From the NCBI RefSeq assembly GCF_014648675.1, contig NZ_BMRO01000009.1:302642-366641 (forward strand): 64,000 nt of DNA, in the 5' to 3' direction. This DNA is from Actinomadura livida. GTDB lineage: Bacteria > Actinomycetota > Actinomycetes > Streptosporangiales > Streptosporangiaceae. Below the pieces are notes generated by a model. It did not search any database. It saw only the letters and a list, made by a program, of their open reading frames with translations, and had not been told where the DNA came from. Positions 17,187-25,624 of this stretch are shown in pieces (position 1 is the first letter of the stretch; the number at the start of each line of letters is the position of its first letter). The position numbers and the translations under genes are program-made.

Positions 17187-17304
17187 TGCCCTCCTCCCTT
17201 CCTCTCCTTCCAGCCAAGTACTTCGAGCACCGCATGCGCAACGGACGAAGGTCCCGTCCGGGACCGATGACGCCGGAGGCGAAATCGGCCGCCGGTCGAG
17301 GCGG

Positions 17305-18522
17305 TCACGGGGTGGGCCGGGTCCAGGGGTCGAGGCGGGTGCGGAGGTCTGCTTCGTCGAGGGCGAAGTCGGCGGCGGTGTAGCGGTGGACGCCCTTGCC
17401 GTCGCGGGGGTGGGCGGCGTGGTAGGCGTCGATCAGGCCGGTGGGGTCGCCGGGATCGATGCCCGCGGCGGTGTAGATCGTTTCGAGGACGGTGCGGGTG
17501 TCGCCGACGAGGTCGTCGTAGGCGACGTCCAAGAGCGTGACCGACCCGGCTCCGGGGGAGTGGCGGAACGCGCGGGCGCGGCGGAGCCATAGTTCGGTCT
17601 GGTCGGTCTGGAAGCGGCCGACGTCCGCGGGGTCGACGTCGTCGCTGTAGGTGGAGCGGAAGACGGCGAAGAGGCTGGCGCCGGAGGCGACCGTCTGGAC
17701 GATGTCGCGGTGCAGGAAGACCACGACGGCGCCGGGGAAGGCGGCGGCGAGGCGGGGGAGTTCGGCGGTGTGGGCGGGGGCCTTGAGGACCCAGCGGCGG
17801 TCGTCGGCGGCGTCGAGGCTGGAAAGGACGTGCCGGTAGTCCAGGTAGGTCGTGCTGAGGTCCTGGTCGGCGAGCCATTGGCTGTAGCCGTCGAGGCGGA
17901 CGGTGGAGCTGAAGCCCCAGTTGCGGAAGCCGGAGTTCATCGCGACGACGCATTCCTCGGGCAGGCGCGGGCCGTGGTCGTGGACGGTGGCCAAGGTGGG
18001 GTTGAGCAGGTGGAGCAGGTCGTTGGCCGCCGACCCGGCCTGGACGAGTTCTTCGCGCCGCTGCGGGGAGGCGCCGGCGAACTTCCAGGGCATGGCGAGT
18101 TCGGCGGGGAGCGGCGCGCGCAGCCGGGGGTCCGTGGCCAGCAGGCGGTACAGGAAGGTGGTTCCGGTGCGCCATCCTCCGGTGATGACGATGGGCGGCC
18201 GGCCGAGCGGACGGTCGGTGCGCGGCAGGCGGTTCATCGCCAGGCGGGCGCGCAGGGCCGCGACGGCGGAGCCGCGGACCATCCGGGCGCCGACGGCGTT
18301 GAGGCGTCCGTCGTCGTTCGCCGAGGCGAGGTAGCGGTCGAGCCCTTCGCGCCAGTACGCGGGATCGCCGAGGCCGGCGGGGTCGTCCTGGCGGAGCGCC
18401 GCGGTGATGACGGGACCGGGGTCGAGGGCGTAGGCGTCCGGACGGGCGGCGCGGTCGTTCTCGGCCGCGGCGTAGATCTCCTCGGCCTGCGGGCTGCGCG
18501 GGGGAGGTGTCCAGAGGGTCAT
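17305..18522 (-). CDS. PAPS-dependent sulfotransferase family protein
   Basis: The 405-residue protein carries the 5'-phosphosulfate-binding loop GGWRTGTTFL at residues 115-124, a variant of the K/R-x-G-T-T loop. It also has a 3'-phosphate-binding segment, FLHRDIVQTVASGAS at 269-283, with an Arg-Asp and Ser in the expected places. WVLKAPAHTAELPRL near 245 is typical of the bacterial Sulfotransfer_3 group. It should transfer sulfate from PAPS to a hydroxyl or amine of a small molecule or lipid. The ATG overlaps the stop of the DUF1214 gene (ATGA), so the two are translationally coupled. It is the last gene of the operon facing the TetR gene. The acceptor is unknown. Confidence 0.88.
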   Translation of the reverse strand: MTLWTPPPRSPQAEEIYAAAENDRAARPDAYALDPGPVITAALRQDDPAGLGDPAYWREGLDRYLASANDDGRLNAVGARMVRGSAVAALRARLAMNRLPRTDRPLGRPPIVITGGWRTGTTFLYRLLATDPRLRAPLPAELAMPWKFAGASPQRREELVQAGSAANDLLHLLNPTLATVHDHGPRLPEECVVAMNSGFRNWGFSSTVRLDGYSQWLADQDLSTTYLDYRHVLSSLDAADDRRWVLKAPAHTAELPRLAAAFPGAVVVFLHRDIVQTVASGASLFAVFRSTYSDDVDPADVGRFQTDQTELWLRRARAFRHSPGAGSVTLLDVAYDDLVGDTRTVLETIYTAAGIDPGDPTGLIDAYHAAHPRDGKGVHRYTAADFALDEADLRTRLDPWTRPTP

Positions 18523-19586
18523 GCGCCGCCTCCCGACTCGTCGATCGGGTGGACGCGGACGCGCGGCAGCGGCGGCGCCTCTTCGGTGTGGAGCCAGCGC
18601 AGCACGATGAGTCCGGACGGGCGGCCCTCGGTGTCGAGCCAGTCTCCGTCAAACGGCCCTTCCGGCGGCCGGGCGGCCAGGACGAGGCGGTATCGGCCGT
18701 CTCGGAGGGTGGCGGTGGCGCCCGTGCGTGACACGGTCCGGTGCCGGTAGTCGAGGGAGTTGAGGTACCTGCTGTAGAGCAGGGCGTTCCAGTGGCGGCA
18801 GGGGACGGTCTCGCCCTCGATGACGAGCGCCTCGTCCGGGCCGAGCCGCCAGGCGCCGCGCTGGTAGTGGATGCCGGGCTCGGTGTAGGCGGCGCCGTCG
18901 GCCATCTCCGCCCAGTGGTGCACCGTGTTGGGTTCGACCTGCTCTTCGACCGCGGAGAAGGCCACCGGCATCATCTCGATCGTCGTGGCGAGCCGCCGCA
19001 CCTGGTGCTGGAACCGCGCGGCCTCGATCGGCGGCGGGGGCTCCGGCGGGGTGAGCGGCTCGATCGTGCACCGGCCGGGCCGGTCGTCGGCGACGTCGTC
19101 GTGGAAGTGGCGGACCCACAGCTGCCCGTTGCCCTCCGGCAGCGGAAGCCACGGGCCCGTCCCGGGTTCCGTCCCGCCGACCAGGACGGAGAACGCCCCG
19201 GACGGGTCGGTGGTGAGCCGGTCGCCGTCGATGCGGGCGGCGGCGGCCGTCCCGCCGGCGGAGCCGGTGTAGGCGGTGATCGAGGTGTACACGGCGTCGC
19301 CGGAGTGGCCGGTGACGCGGTACCGCCGGTCGCCGCGCACGTCGGCGACCCAGTAGCGGGTGTCGGGATTGTCCATGAAGAACTTCTGCCGCCACCCGTT
19401 GAACGGGACGAGCTCGGGCCGCTCGCGGTCGACCTCGAACCGGGCGAGCTGGTGGTGCAGTCCGCGCAGCAGCGCCCGGTAGCCGTCGGCGCGCTCGTCC
19501 TCCGGCAGCGCGGGATCGTCGAGCAGCCGCCCGGCGGCCGACAGCGCGTCGACCAGGTCGGCCCAAGCCCGGGCTTCGGGGGTCAT
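18519..19586 (-). CDS. DUF1214-domain protein
   Basis: The 355-residue protein matches the DUF1214 pattern. A central part contains MDNPDTRYWVADVRGDRRYR, and the C-terminal domain contains LGPDEALVIEGETVPCRHWN, YSRYLNSLDYRHRTVS and GLIVLRWLHTEE. The last part resembles a jelly-roll-like domain of unknown role found in actinomycetes and proteobacteria, often near degradative genes. No signal peptide is seen. The stop overlaps the sulfotransferase start, and 76 bases separate it from the reductase gene upstream. The fixed pairing with a sulfotransferase suggests it handles the same small molecule, but no biochemical function is established that I can state. Confidence 0.8.
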   Translation of the reverse strand: MTPEARAWADLVDALSAAGRLLDDPALPEDERADGYRALLRGLHHQLARFEVDRERPELVPFNGWRQKFFMDNPDTRYWVADVRGDRRYRVTGHSGDAVYTSITAYTGSAGGTAAAARIDGDRLTTDPSGAFSVLVGGTEPGTGPWLPLPEGNGQLWVRHFHDDVADDRPGRCTIEPLTPPEPPPPIEAARFQHQVRRLATTIEMMPVAFSAVEEQVEPNTVHHWAEMADGAAYTEPGIHYQRGAWRLGPDEALVIEGETVPCRHWNALLYSRYLNSLDYRHRTVSRTGATATLRDGRYRLVLAARPPEGPFDGDWLDTEGRPSGLIVLRWLHTEEAPPLPRVRVHPIDESGGGA

Positions 19587-19662
19587 GCCGCCTCGCCGCT
19601 GCGTGCGGTGCGCGGGTACTGGACACTGCGGTGCGTCATGATCGCTCCGGAGGGCGCGAGGG

Positions 19663-20793
19663 TCAGAGGCGGACTCGGTCGTCGAGGACGTAGTGCGGTC
19701 TCGGGTCGTCGATGAGGATCCCCGCCTCGGCGGCGCACACGGCCGGGAGCGCGTCGAGGACCGCGCGGACCGACGCCGCGGTCACGGGGTTTGTGCGGTC
19801 CGTTCCGGACGCGGCGGGGTTCGGGTCGAAGGTGAGCCGGGTCCGCATGATCGACGGGTCGCCGGTGATCTCGATGGTGTAGTCGATGGGGCTGCGTCCC
19901 TCGCGGTCGGGGTAGGGCAGGTCGTCGCCGCGGAAGGCGTTGGCCTCCCCGAGGTACCAGCACTCCTCGTTGGTGAAGAAGCAGCGGTCGTCCAGGTAGC
20001 CGCGGTGGGTGAGGTGCAGCGCGGCGGTCTGGCCGGGCTCGACGACGAAGCCCGAGCGGGTCTCGAACCGCTCGGCCGCCGGGATGCCGCGCAGGTCGTG
20101 GACGACCTTGACCTCGTCCATGGAGGCGCCGAACAGGTGGTGGGCGACGTTGCCGGTCAGGTCGCCGTAGTACAGGTCGCCGAACAGCGCCAGCGGCTTG
20201 CCCGCGCCCAGCTCGGCAGGGTCGGAGCCGAATCCGATCCGGCGGAGGCCGCCCCACATCGAGCCTGCCGCGGCGAAGTCGACCGCCTCCACGCACCGCA
20301 CGTGCGAGACGCCCGACACGCCCCGCGCCATCGTCATCGCGACCCGCTCGACCATGAACGTCGGATGGACGCCGGTGCCGTGCAGCGTGGTCCCGCCCGT
20401 CAGGCACGCCTCCACCAGCCGGGACGCCGGCGGGCGGGACGCCGTCAGCCAGTTCGGCATCGCCGCGTTGTGGTAGGCGGCGGTGGAGATGACGTTCTTG
20501 CCGGACTCCAGCAGGGCGATCACGTCGGCGTCCAGCTTCGCCCCGAGCGCGTCGGGCCGCGGTGTGACGATCACGCAGTCGGCGTCCAGGTCGAGGATCT
20601 CCTGCGCCGACGTGGTCGCGGTGACCCCGAGCGGGCCGAGGCCGAGCAGGTCGCCGAGGTCGGCGCCGTGCTTGCGCTCGCTGAACACCTTCGCGCCGAC
20701 CAGTTCGACGTCCGGCCTGCGATGGGCCGCCCTGGCGACGGCGCCGCCGACCTCCCCCGGGCCCCAGATGATCACCCGGTGCGTCGTGCCCAT
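19663..20793 (-). CDS. NAD(P)-dependent dihydrodipicolinate-reductase-like oxidoreductase
   Basis: The 376-residue protein has an N-terminal Rossmann domain beginning MGTTHRVIIWGPGEVGGAVA, with the G-x-G-x-x-G nucleotide loop near residues 11-16, and CVIVTPRPDALGAKLDADVI near residue 75. The fold pattern resembles dihydrodipicolinate reductase and 2,4-diaminopentanoate dehydrogenase-like proteins rather than lysine-pathway DapB, which is about 250 residues. ATG at 20793 is preceded by GAGG. It is the first gene of the operon with the DUF1214 protein and sulfotransferase and faces the TetR gene across a 25-base palindrome. The operon probably modifies one compound by reduction and sulfation. 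This is inference. Confidence 0.8.
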   Translation of the reverse strand: MGTTHRVIIWGPGEVGGAVARAAHRRPDVELVGAKVFSERKHGADLGDLLGLGPLGVTATTSAQEILDLDADCVIVTPRPDALGAKLDADVIALLESGKNVISTAAYHNAAMPNWLTASRPPASRLVEACLTGGTTLHGTGVHPTFMVERVAMTMARGVSGVSHVRCVEAVDFAAAGSMWGGLRRIGFGSDPAELGAGKPLALFGDLYYGDLTGNVAHHLFGASMDEVKVVHDLRGIPAAERFETRSGFVVEPGQTAALHLTHRGYLDDRCFFTNEECWYLGEANAFRGDDLPYPDREGRSPIDYTIEITGDPSIMRTRLTFDPNPAASGTDRTNPVTAASVRAVLDALPAVCAAEAGILIDDPRPHYVLDDRVRL

Positions 20794-20839
20794 CGCTCGC
20801 CTCGCTCCCCGCCCGGTCTGGACGATCACCGGACGGGCC

Positions 20840-20864
20840 GCTAACTTACAGATCGTAAGTTAGC
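20840..20864. promoter_or_regulatory. perfect TetR-type operator palindrome
   Basis: GCTAACTTAC and GTAAGTTAGC form a perfect 10-base inverted repeat around AGATC, midway between the divergent reductase gene (start 20793) and TetR gene (start 20891). Such size and placement are typical of TetR operators that repress both directions. Confidence 0.8.
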
Positions 20865-20890
20865 GGGGCAAGAGGGGAGGGGCCCGGCGG

Positions 20891-21478
20891 ATGGCCACAC
20901 GCCGACGGCTGACCGGCCCGCAGCGGCGCGCCCAGATCCTGGACGTCACCCGCCGGATCGTGGTCGAGCAGGGCTACCACGCGGTCACCTTCGAGCGGGT
21001 CGCCGCGGAGTGCGGCGTCACCCGCACCGTCCTGTACCAGCAGTTCGACACCCTGCCCGAGCTTCTCGTCGCGCTGATCGACCGCGAGGTCGAGCGCGCC
21101 TTCGCCGGGTTCCGGCAGGCGGTCGCCCGTCCCGTCCCGCCGGACGAGGACCCGTTCACCGCCGGCCTCGCCGGAATCCTGGAGGCCGTCGACGCCGCCC
21201 CCGCCACCTGGCGGATGCTCATGCTGCCCGCCGAGGGCGGCCCGCCCGAACTGCACCAGCGCCTGGCCCGCGCCCGCGCCGTGACCCGTGCCCACCTGCA
21301 CAAGCTCACCGGCCATCAGGACGACCCCGACCTGAGCATCCGCGTCCTGCACGCGCTCGCCGACGAACTCGTCCGCCTGCGCCTCACCGACCCCGACGCC
21401 CACCCGGTCGACCGACTCCTGTCCCAGTCCCGCCGCATCGCCCGCGCCTGCCTGGCCCCAACTTCCGCCCACGACTGA
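20891..21478 (+). CDS. TetR/AcrR-family transcriptional regulator
   Basis: The 195-residue protein has an N-terminal helix-turn-helix (residues about 10-60: ILDVTRRIVVEQGYHAVTFE, then VAAECGVTRTVLYQQFDTLP), where TRTVLYQQF is the recognition-helix region. A C-terminal ligand domain follows. It is divergent from the reductase/DUF1214/sulfotransferase operon, and the palindrome between them is almost certainly its binding site. It probably represses both itself and the operon until a ligand, perhaps the operon's substrate, binds. The start was chosen for the short distance to AGAGGGGAGG about 6 bases upstream. Confidence 0.92.
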   Translation: MATRRRLTGPQRRAQILDVTRRIVVEQGYHAVTFERVAAECGVTRTVLYQQFDTLPELLVALIDREVERAFAGFRQAVARPVPPDEDPFTAGLAGILEAVDAAPATWRMLMLPAEGGPPELHQRLARARAVTRAHLHKLTGHQDDPDLSIRVLHALADELVRLRLTDPDAHPVDRLLSQSRRIARACLAPTSAHD

Positions 21479-21489
21479 CACCGGCCAGA

Positions 21490-21900
21490 TCATCGGGGCT
21501 CACCGCGTCTTTGCCAATGCCCGTCGGGCTGGTCCGGGGTGAAGGGCCACTCCTCGAAGTGGACGCAGCGGCCGTCGGCGTCGAAACGCAGAATCCATAG
21601 GTCGCGCCAGCGCGCCAGGTCGTCGCGCAGATACTCGACCTCGATCCGCACCACCGCCCTGTCGCCGTCCACGGCCACGATCTCGCTGGTCATCGTGAAG
21701 GGTTCATCGGGGCCGTCGCGCTCGGCGTCCCACCACAGGCCGAGCCGGGACAGGCCGACGATCGGTTGCGCCCAGGGCGACGGCAGGTACGACACGTCCG
21801 GCGAGAACAACTCGGCGAGCGGCTCGGTGCCGGATGTGCGCCACGCCCGCTCATACCCGGCGACCCACCTCCCGACGGCATCTCTGTCCACACCCGCCAT
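21490..21900 (-). CDS. SnoaL/NTF2-like protein
   Basis: The 136-residue protein fits the NTF2-like alpha+beta cone fold. It has an N-terminal helix WVAGYERAWRTSGTEPLAEL, FSPDVSYLPSPWAQPIVG, AVVRIEVEYLRDDLARWRDL and a C-terminal FDADGRCVHFEEWPF, the usual SnoaL-like ending. Members are small enzymes (cyclases, isomerases, dehydratases) or binding proteins. The ATG at 21900 is chosen for fold length. Upstream in-frame codons add a basic extension without support, and the ribosome site is weak. It converges with the TetR gene 12 bases away. Confidence 0.7.
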   Translation of the reverse strand: MAGVDRDAVGRWVAGYERAWRTSGTEPLAELFSPDVSYLPSPWAQPIVGLSRLGLWWDAERDGPDEPFTMTSEIVAVDGDRAVVRIEVEYLRDDLARWRDLWILRFDADGRCVHFEEWPFTPDQPDGHWQRRGEPR

Positions 21901-22231
21901 GCTGCCAGCCACGCCCCGGCGCGCCACCGACGCCACGCGCAGGTCGGTGACCGACACGAGGCCGCGAACAAACGAGTGAACCGGGACGGAACGTGCCCGG
22001 GGCCGATCCGCCGTGTTCCTCGCCCGCCCGGTAGAGCGGCGCGCTGACCCCACAGGCTAAGTTCTAGGCCCGACAGGCGGACGTGCCTTCCGCTTGTCTC
22101 AGCTATGCGGACAATTTCGATCGGTTGACCAGGATGACGGACGAACCATTCTCGGCATCGTGCAAGTACAGCAGCGGGGTAGCACTGGGCGGCCAACGAA
22201 CGCTGGTCCGCGCTGCCACTGGAGGTGCGCG

Positions 22232-23239
22232 GTGACCGGACGGGAGACCGTCGTCGACGGCCCCTATTTCGAGGACCTGCGGCACGGGCAGCGGTTCGGG
22301 CACGGCCCCGGCGTGACTCTCACCGAGGGACTGGCCGCCGCGCACCAGGCGATCGCCGGCTGCCGGCTGCCGCTCGTGCTCGACCACCCGCTCTGCCGGC
22401 GCGTGACCGGGGGAGACGCACCGCTCGCCGCGCCGAACCTGGTATGGGACGTCGCCATCGGCCAGTCGACCCTCGCCACCCACACGGTCGTGGCGAACCT
22501 GTACTACCGGGGAGTGGTGTTCCGGCGTGCGCCCCGCCTTGGGGACACCCTGCGGACGGTCACCGAGGTCGTCGGGCTGCGGCAGAACTCCCGCCGTCCC
22601 GGACGCGCCGCGACGGGCTTGGCCGCCTTGCGCATCACCACGGTCGACCAGGAGGACCGTCCCGTCCTGGACTTCTGGCGGTGCGCCATGCTCCCCCTGC
22701 GGGACGGGAGCCGGGAGACCGGCCACGCCGAAGATCTGACGGCCGTCGGTGCGGAGACCACGGGTGCCGACCTGACCGCTGTGACGGCGAAATGGGATCT
22801 GTCCGCCTACCGGGAGGCCATGGACGGGCCGCATTTCGCGGACGTCGCCGAAGGGCAGGTCTTCACGGTGGCCGGCGGTGACGTGGTCTCCTCAGCGCCC
22901 GAGCTGGCCAGGCTGACCCTCAACGTGGCGAAAGTGCACCACGACGCGTCGGCGAGCGCCGCCGGCCGGCTCGTGTACGGCGGCCACACGATCGGCATCG
23001 CGCTGCACCAGGCCGTGCGGGCGCTACCACGCATCGTCACGGTCGTAGGGTGGCACGGTTGTGACCACCTCGCCCCCGTCCGGGAGGGGGACACCCTCAC
23101 CAGCAGTGTCGAGGTGGAGCGGACCGAGGCCCTGGACTCCGGTGGCCTGGTGCATCTCCGATCCCGGGTCAAGGCAAGCCGCCCGGACGCGGCACCGGTC
23201 GACGTCCTGGACTGGCGCTTCATAGCCACGCTGGCCTGA
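22232..23239 (+). CDS. tandem MaoC/FAS1-dehydratase-like protein
   Basis: The 335-residue protein contains two hot-dog units. The first has YFEDLRHGQRFGHGPGVTLT, typical of the N-terminal part of MaoC-like hydratases, and the second has FADVAEGQVFTVAGGDVVSS then DASASAAGRLVYGGHTIGIA. The D-x-x-A-x-A then YGGHTIG pattern (usually H-G in the active-site loop) resembles hydratase-2 enzymes that act on enoyl-CoA. The GTG at 22232 is preferred because GGAGG lies 6 bases upstream. A longer frame from 22094 has no ribosome site. It stands alone, without a nearby pathway gene, so its acyl group is unknown. Confidence 0.75.
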   Translation: MTGRETVVDGPYFEDLRHGQRFGHGPGVTLTEGLAAAHQAIAGCRLPLVLDHPLCRRVTGGDAPLAAPNLVWDVAIGQSTLATHTVVANLYYRGVVFRRAPRLGDTLRTVTEVVGLRQNSRRPGRAATGLAALRITTVDQEDRPVLDFWRCAMLPLRDGSRETGHAEDLTAVGAETTGADLTAVTAKWDLSAYREAMDGPHFADVAEGQVFTVAGGDVVSSAPELARLTLNVAKVHHDASASAAGRLVYGGHTIGIALHQAVRALPRIVTVVGWHGCDHLAPVREGDTLTSSVEVERTEALDSGGLVHLRSRVKASRPDAAPVDVLDWRFIATLA

Positions 23240-23326
23240 CCATCGCAATAGGGCGAAGTCCCGGGTTCCTTGGCCGCCCGCCCGGCCGTCGGAGGCGTGG
23301 GGCCGGTTGGTGAGGTGGTGGGCCAG
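23240..23326. other. gap before decayed minus-strand gene, nothing clear
   Basis: This 87-base stretch between the hydratase-like gene and the remnant contains GC-rich sequence with no hairpin or promoter that I can support. Confidence 0.3.
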
Positions 23327-23650
23327 TTAGCCCAGCCAGTGGCGGGTGTCGCCGGGATCGTGGCGGCGCCGGGGCCGGAGCGGCTCGGCAAGACCCTTCT
23401 CGGGCTGGAGAGTGTCGATCAGGGTGGGGATGAGCTGGTCGAACAGGGCGTTCTGCAGTGTGGCGGGGGTCGGGAAGCGGGCGGGGTCGGTCAGGTTGGT
23501 GGGGTCGGGCCCGGGGCTGGGGCCAGGCAGCGGCTGATCACGTTGGTGAGGATGAGGGGAACCGCGGCGGCGAGCAGGAACCCGCCGGTCAGCTGGGCGC
23601 GGTTCGCCGAGATCTGCAATCACCACGGCCAACGCCAGTACCCCGGCCAC
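23327..23650 (-). pseudogene. frameshifted remnant of a small membrane-protein gene
   Basis: Protein-like segments occur in alternating minus-strand frames. PAAVAGVLALAVVIADLG is in one frame, then ANRAQLTGGFLLAAAVPLIL and TNVISR in a second frame, which hits a stop, and then LTDPARFPTPATLQNALFDQ and LIPTLIDTLQPEKGLAEPLR back in the first frame. Together they read like a membrane helix pair followed by a soluble tail, as in a small transmembrane protein broken by two frameshifts. Sequencing error would give the same picture. The region around it otherwise has no intact gene. I cannot name the original family. Confidence 0.45.
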
Positions 23651-23760
23651 CGCCGCCGGGCTGCGGGTAGGGACCCCTCAGGATTTGGACAGTCCGCTGG
23701 CAGCCCACCCAAGCCCCGGCGGCCTGGTCGACAAGGGTGAGGCGACCCCGCTGCCGGGGG

Positions 23761-24408
23761 TTATCGAGGCGGTGCCGCGGGTCGGCGGGCGAACAGGATC
23801 GCGCCCGGCTTCGGCGCGTCTGGATTCAGCAGGTGCTCCGCCTCGACGGTGAAGCCCGCATCGCGGAGCCAGCCGGCCACACGGGACGGTGGGCGATGGT
23901 GCACATACGCCTGCAAGGCATGGTCTCCCTCACCGGTCGTCTCGAGAACCGACTCGTCACCCACGTGGAATCCCACGGCCAGCACTCCGTCCGGCCGCAG
24001 CACCCGGTGGAACTGCCCGAGCACGCCCGGCACCGCCTCGTCCGGGATGTAGATCAGCGACCACCACGCGAGCACACCGGCGAGGGAGGCGTCGCCGAGT
24101 TCCAGGTCGGTCATCGAACCGACCTCGAACCGCGCGCCGGGATGCTCGCGGCGGGCGATCTCGATCATCGCGGGTGACAGGTCGATCCCGAACGCGTCCG
24201 CGCCCAGCTCCCGCAGCAGGGCGGTGGTGTGCCCCGGCCCGCAGCCCACGTCGGCGACCGGCCCGCCGCCGATCGCGCGCACCAGGTCAGCGAACAGCAC
24301 GACCCCGGCTCGGACGTGGAGCAGCCTGTCGAGCAGGTCGCGGGTCTCATCGGCGTAGCCGGCCGCGATGGCGTCGTAGGAATTCCGAGTCTCGGTCAAC
24401 CAGGTCAT
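23761..24408 (-). CDS. SAM-dependent methyltransferase, class I
   Basis: The 215-residue protein has the class I SAM-binding motif VADVGCGPGH at residues 51-60, an acidic residue after strand 2 (FGIDLSP), MTDLELGDASLAGVLAWWSL as motif II and LRPDGVLAVGFH as motif III. It resembles methyltransferase-11-type small-molecule enzymes. The ATG at 24408 was chosen because the N-terminus MTWLTETRNSYDAIAAGYAD matches the family's first helix, and a longer frame adds unrelated basic residues. The ribosome site is weak. No neighbour suggests the acceptor. Confidence 0.85.
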   Translation of the reverse strand: MTWLTETRNSYDAIAAGYADETRDLLDRLLHVRAGVVLFADLVRAIGGGPVADVGCGPGHTTALLRELGADAFGIDLSPAMIEIARREHPGARFEVGSMTDLELGDASLAGVLAWWSLIYIPDEAVPGVLGQFHRVLRPDGVLAVGFHVGDESVLETTGEGDHALQAYVHHRPPSRVAGWLRDAGFTVEAEHLLNPDAPKPGAILFARRPAAPPR

Positions 24409-24764
24409 CAAAGGGACTCTAACCCTTCCGACAGAGCGTCGACAGGTGTGCACGCACCCGATCCGGCAATAGAGCACGTCCTGCACGACCGGTCGCCGAC
24501 CAGCAACTCGGTTTGACTTGCATGCGGCCGAGAAGGACCGGCGCTTGGGCCCGTCGGCACGCGGTCCGAGGGCGCAGGAGTCCCCAAGGAACTGCGGACC
24601 TCGGCGTGTACCTACGGATGGATGCTGCGGTGCCAGGACAACGGGTGCTCTCGTCCTGGCCTGCCATGAAGCTCTTCTGAAGCCGAAATGAATGCGGTAG
24701 CTGGGAGGGTCGACCAAAGCAATGCCACGGTCGTCATGTTCGAATAAAGTCGAGGCAGGTTTCG
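24409..24764. other. 356-base gap, possible promoter only
   Basis: This stretch is clearly less GC-rich toward 24680-24764, as expected of a promoter for the following secreted protein. A TAAAGT box at 24745-24750 is a candidate -10, but no good -35 is 17 bases ahead. I see no gene, RNA or repeat. Confidence 0.3.
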
Positions 24765-25262
24765 TTGCGGGTAATAATCACAGGTAGGCGGTATCCCTTG
24801 GCGGGGGTGCTAGTGGCGCTCACCGTCCTATGCTTGGCGCTTTCAACCGGAACACCCCGAGCGGCGGCACAGCCGGTCGCCCAGGACAAGGGCCGGCTGA
24901 CCGCGCTCGCCGGAACTCCGGGAACCGATCCGCCCATCGTCGGGTACCGCGACTACACCTTCAGCAACCACGGCAAGGCGACCGCCGGCGCGCTCGCGCG
25001 AACCTGGGTTCACGGCGCCTCGCTCTGCGGCTACGCGTTCTGCACCATCCAGCAGATGCCCGACAGGTACCGGGTATTCACCTTCAAAATATGCGGCACC
25101 GTCGCACTGCGGAACTTTGTCGGACTCTACGACTCGCATAATCACACGAATACGACAATCGTATTCCTCGATTCGCGTGGGGTGGAGATCGGCTGGTACG
25201 GGGCCGGGAGGCGCGACCCCGTGAACTGGAATCCCGTGTACTACGTCAGGGTCTGCAATTAG
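24765..25262 (+). CDS. small secreted protein, unknown function
   Basis: I do not recognise this family. The 165-residue protein starts with TTG (LRVIITGRRYPLAGVLVALT), has a Sec-like signal ending near PRAAAQ, and a mature domain with cysteines in HGASLCGYAFCTIQQMPDRY, FTFKICGTVAL and the final VRVCN. The aromatic- and Asn-rich C-terminal half (DSHNHTNTTIVFLDSRGVEI, then NWNPVYYVRVCN) suggests a small beta-rich, disulfide-stabilised protein. The base composition is lower in GC than the neighbours, which may indicate transfer. AGGCAGG lies before the TTG at a workable distance. A hairpin follows downstream. Confidence 0.6.
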   Translation: MRVIITGRRYPLAGVLVALTVLCLALSTGTPRAAAQPVAQDKGRLTALAGTPGTDPPIVGYRDYTFSNHGKATAGALARTWVHGASLCGYAFCTIQQMPDRYRVFTFKICGTVALRNFVGLYDSHNHTNTTIVFLDSRGVEIGWYGAGRRDPVNWNPVYYVRVCN

Positions 25263-25624
25263 CGAGAGCCGTTGGCCGCCTCGCTGTGGCGAACTCCGCC
25301 GCGCGAGGCGGCTTCACGACAACCTCACGCTCCCGCGTCTGCGTCTGGAACAACCAGACGCAGACGCGGGCCCAAGCCCGCCGACGACTGGGAAGAGCCG
25401 CAATCTGCCCGGCCGCGTGGCGCCGGGCACGGGGTCGAGCCGCCGCGCCGTAGCCCGGCGCCTGTACGACCTGGCTCAACCGGGGGCGTACCAGCTCCCC
25501 AGGTTGCCGAGTGGGCTGGCCACAGCGTTCAAGGGCAGGGCGAAACCGCATGCCTTCGCCCCCGAAGTGCTGGTGTGCGTGTCAGCTGGAGCATCGTTGC
25601 CAGCTATGTCCTGAGCCGGGCAGG
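25263..25624. other. 362-base gap with one strong hairpin
   Basis: Apart from the perfect 17-base inverted repeat at 25332-25370, nothing is supported here. Open frames exist on both strands but none has a ribosome site plus protein-like composition. Confidence 0.3.
25332..25370 (+). terminator. perfect 17-base inverted repeat, terminator-like
   Basis: CCCGCGTCTGCGTCTGG pairs exactly with CCAGACGCAGACGCGGG around AACAA, 70 bases after the secreted-protein stop. Each arm contains GCGTCT twice. There is no T-run, so it may be a terminator or a recognition site. Confidence 0.6.
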
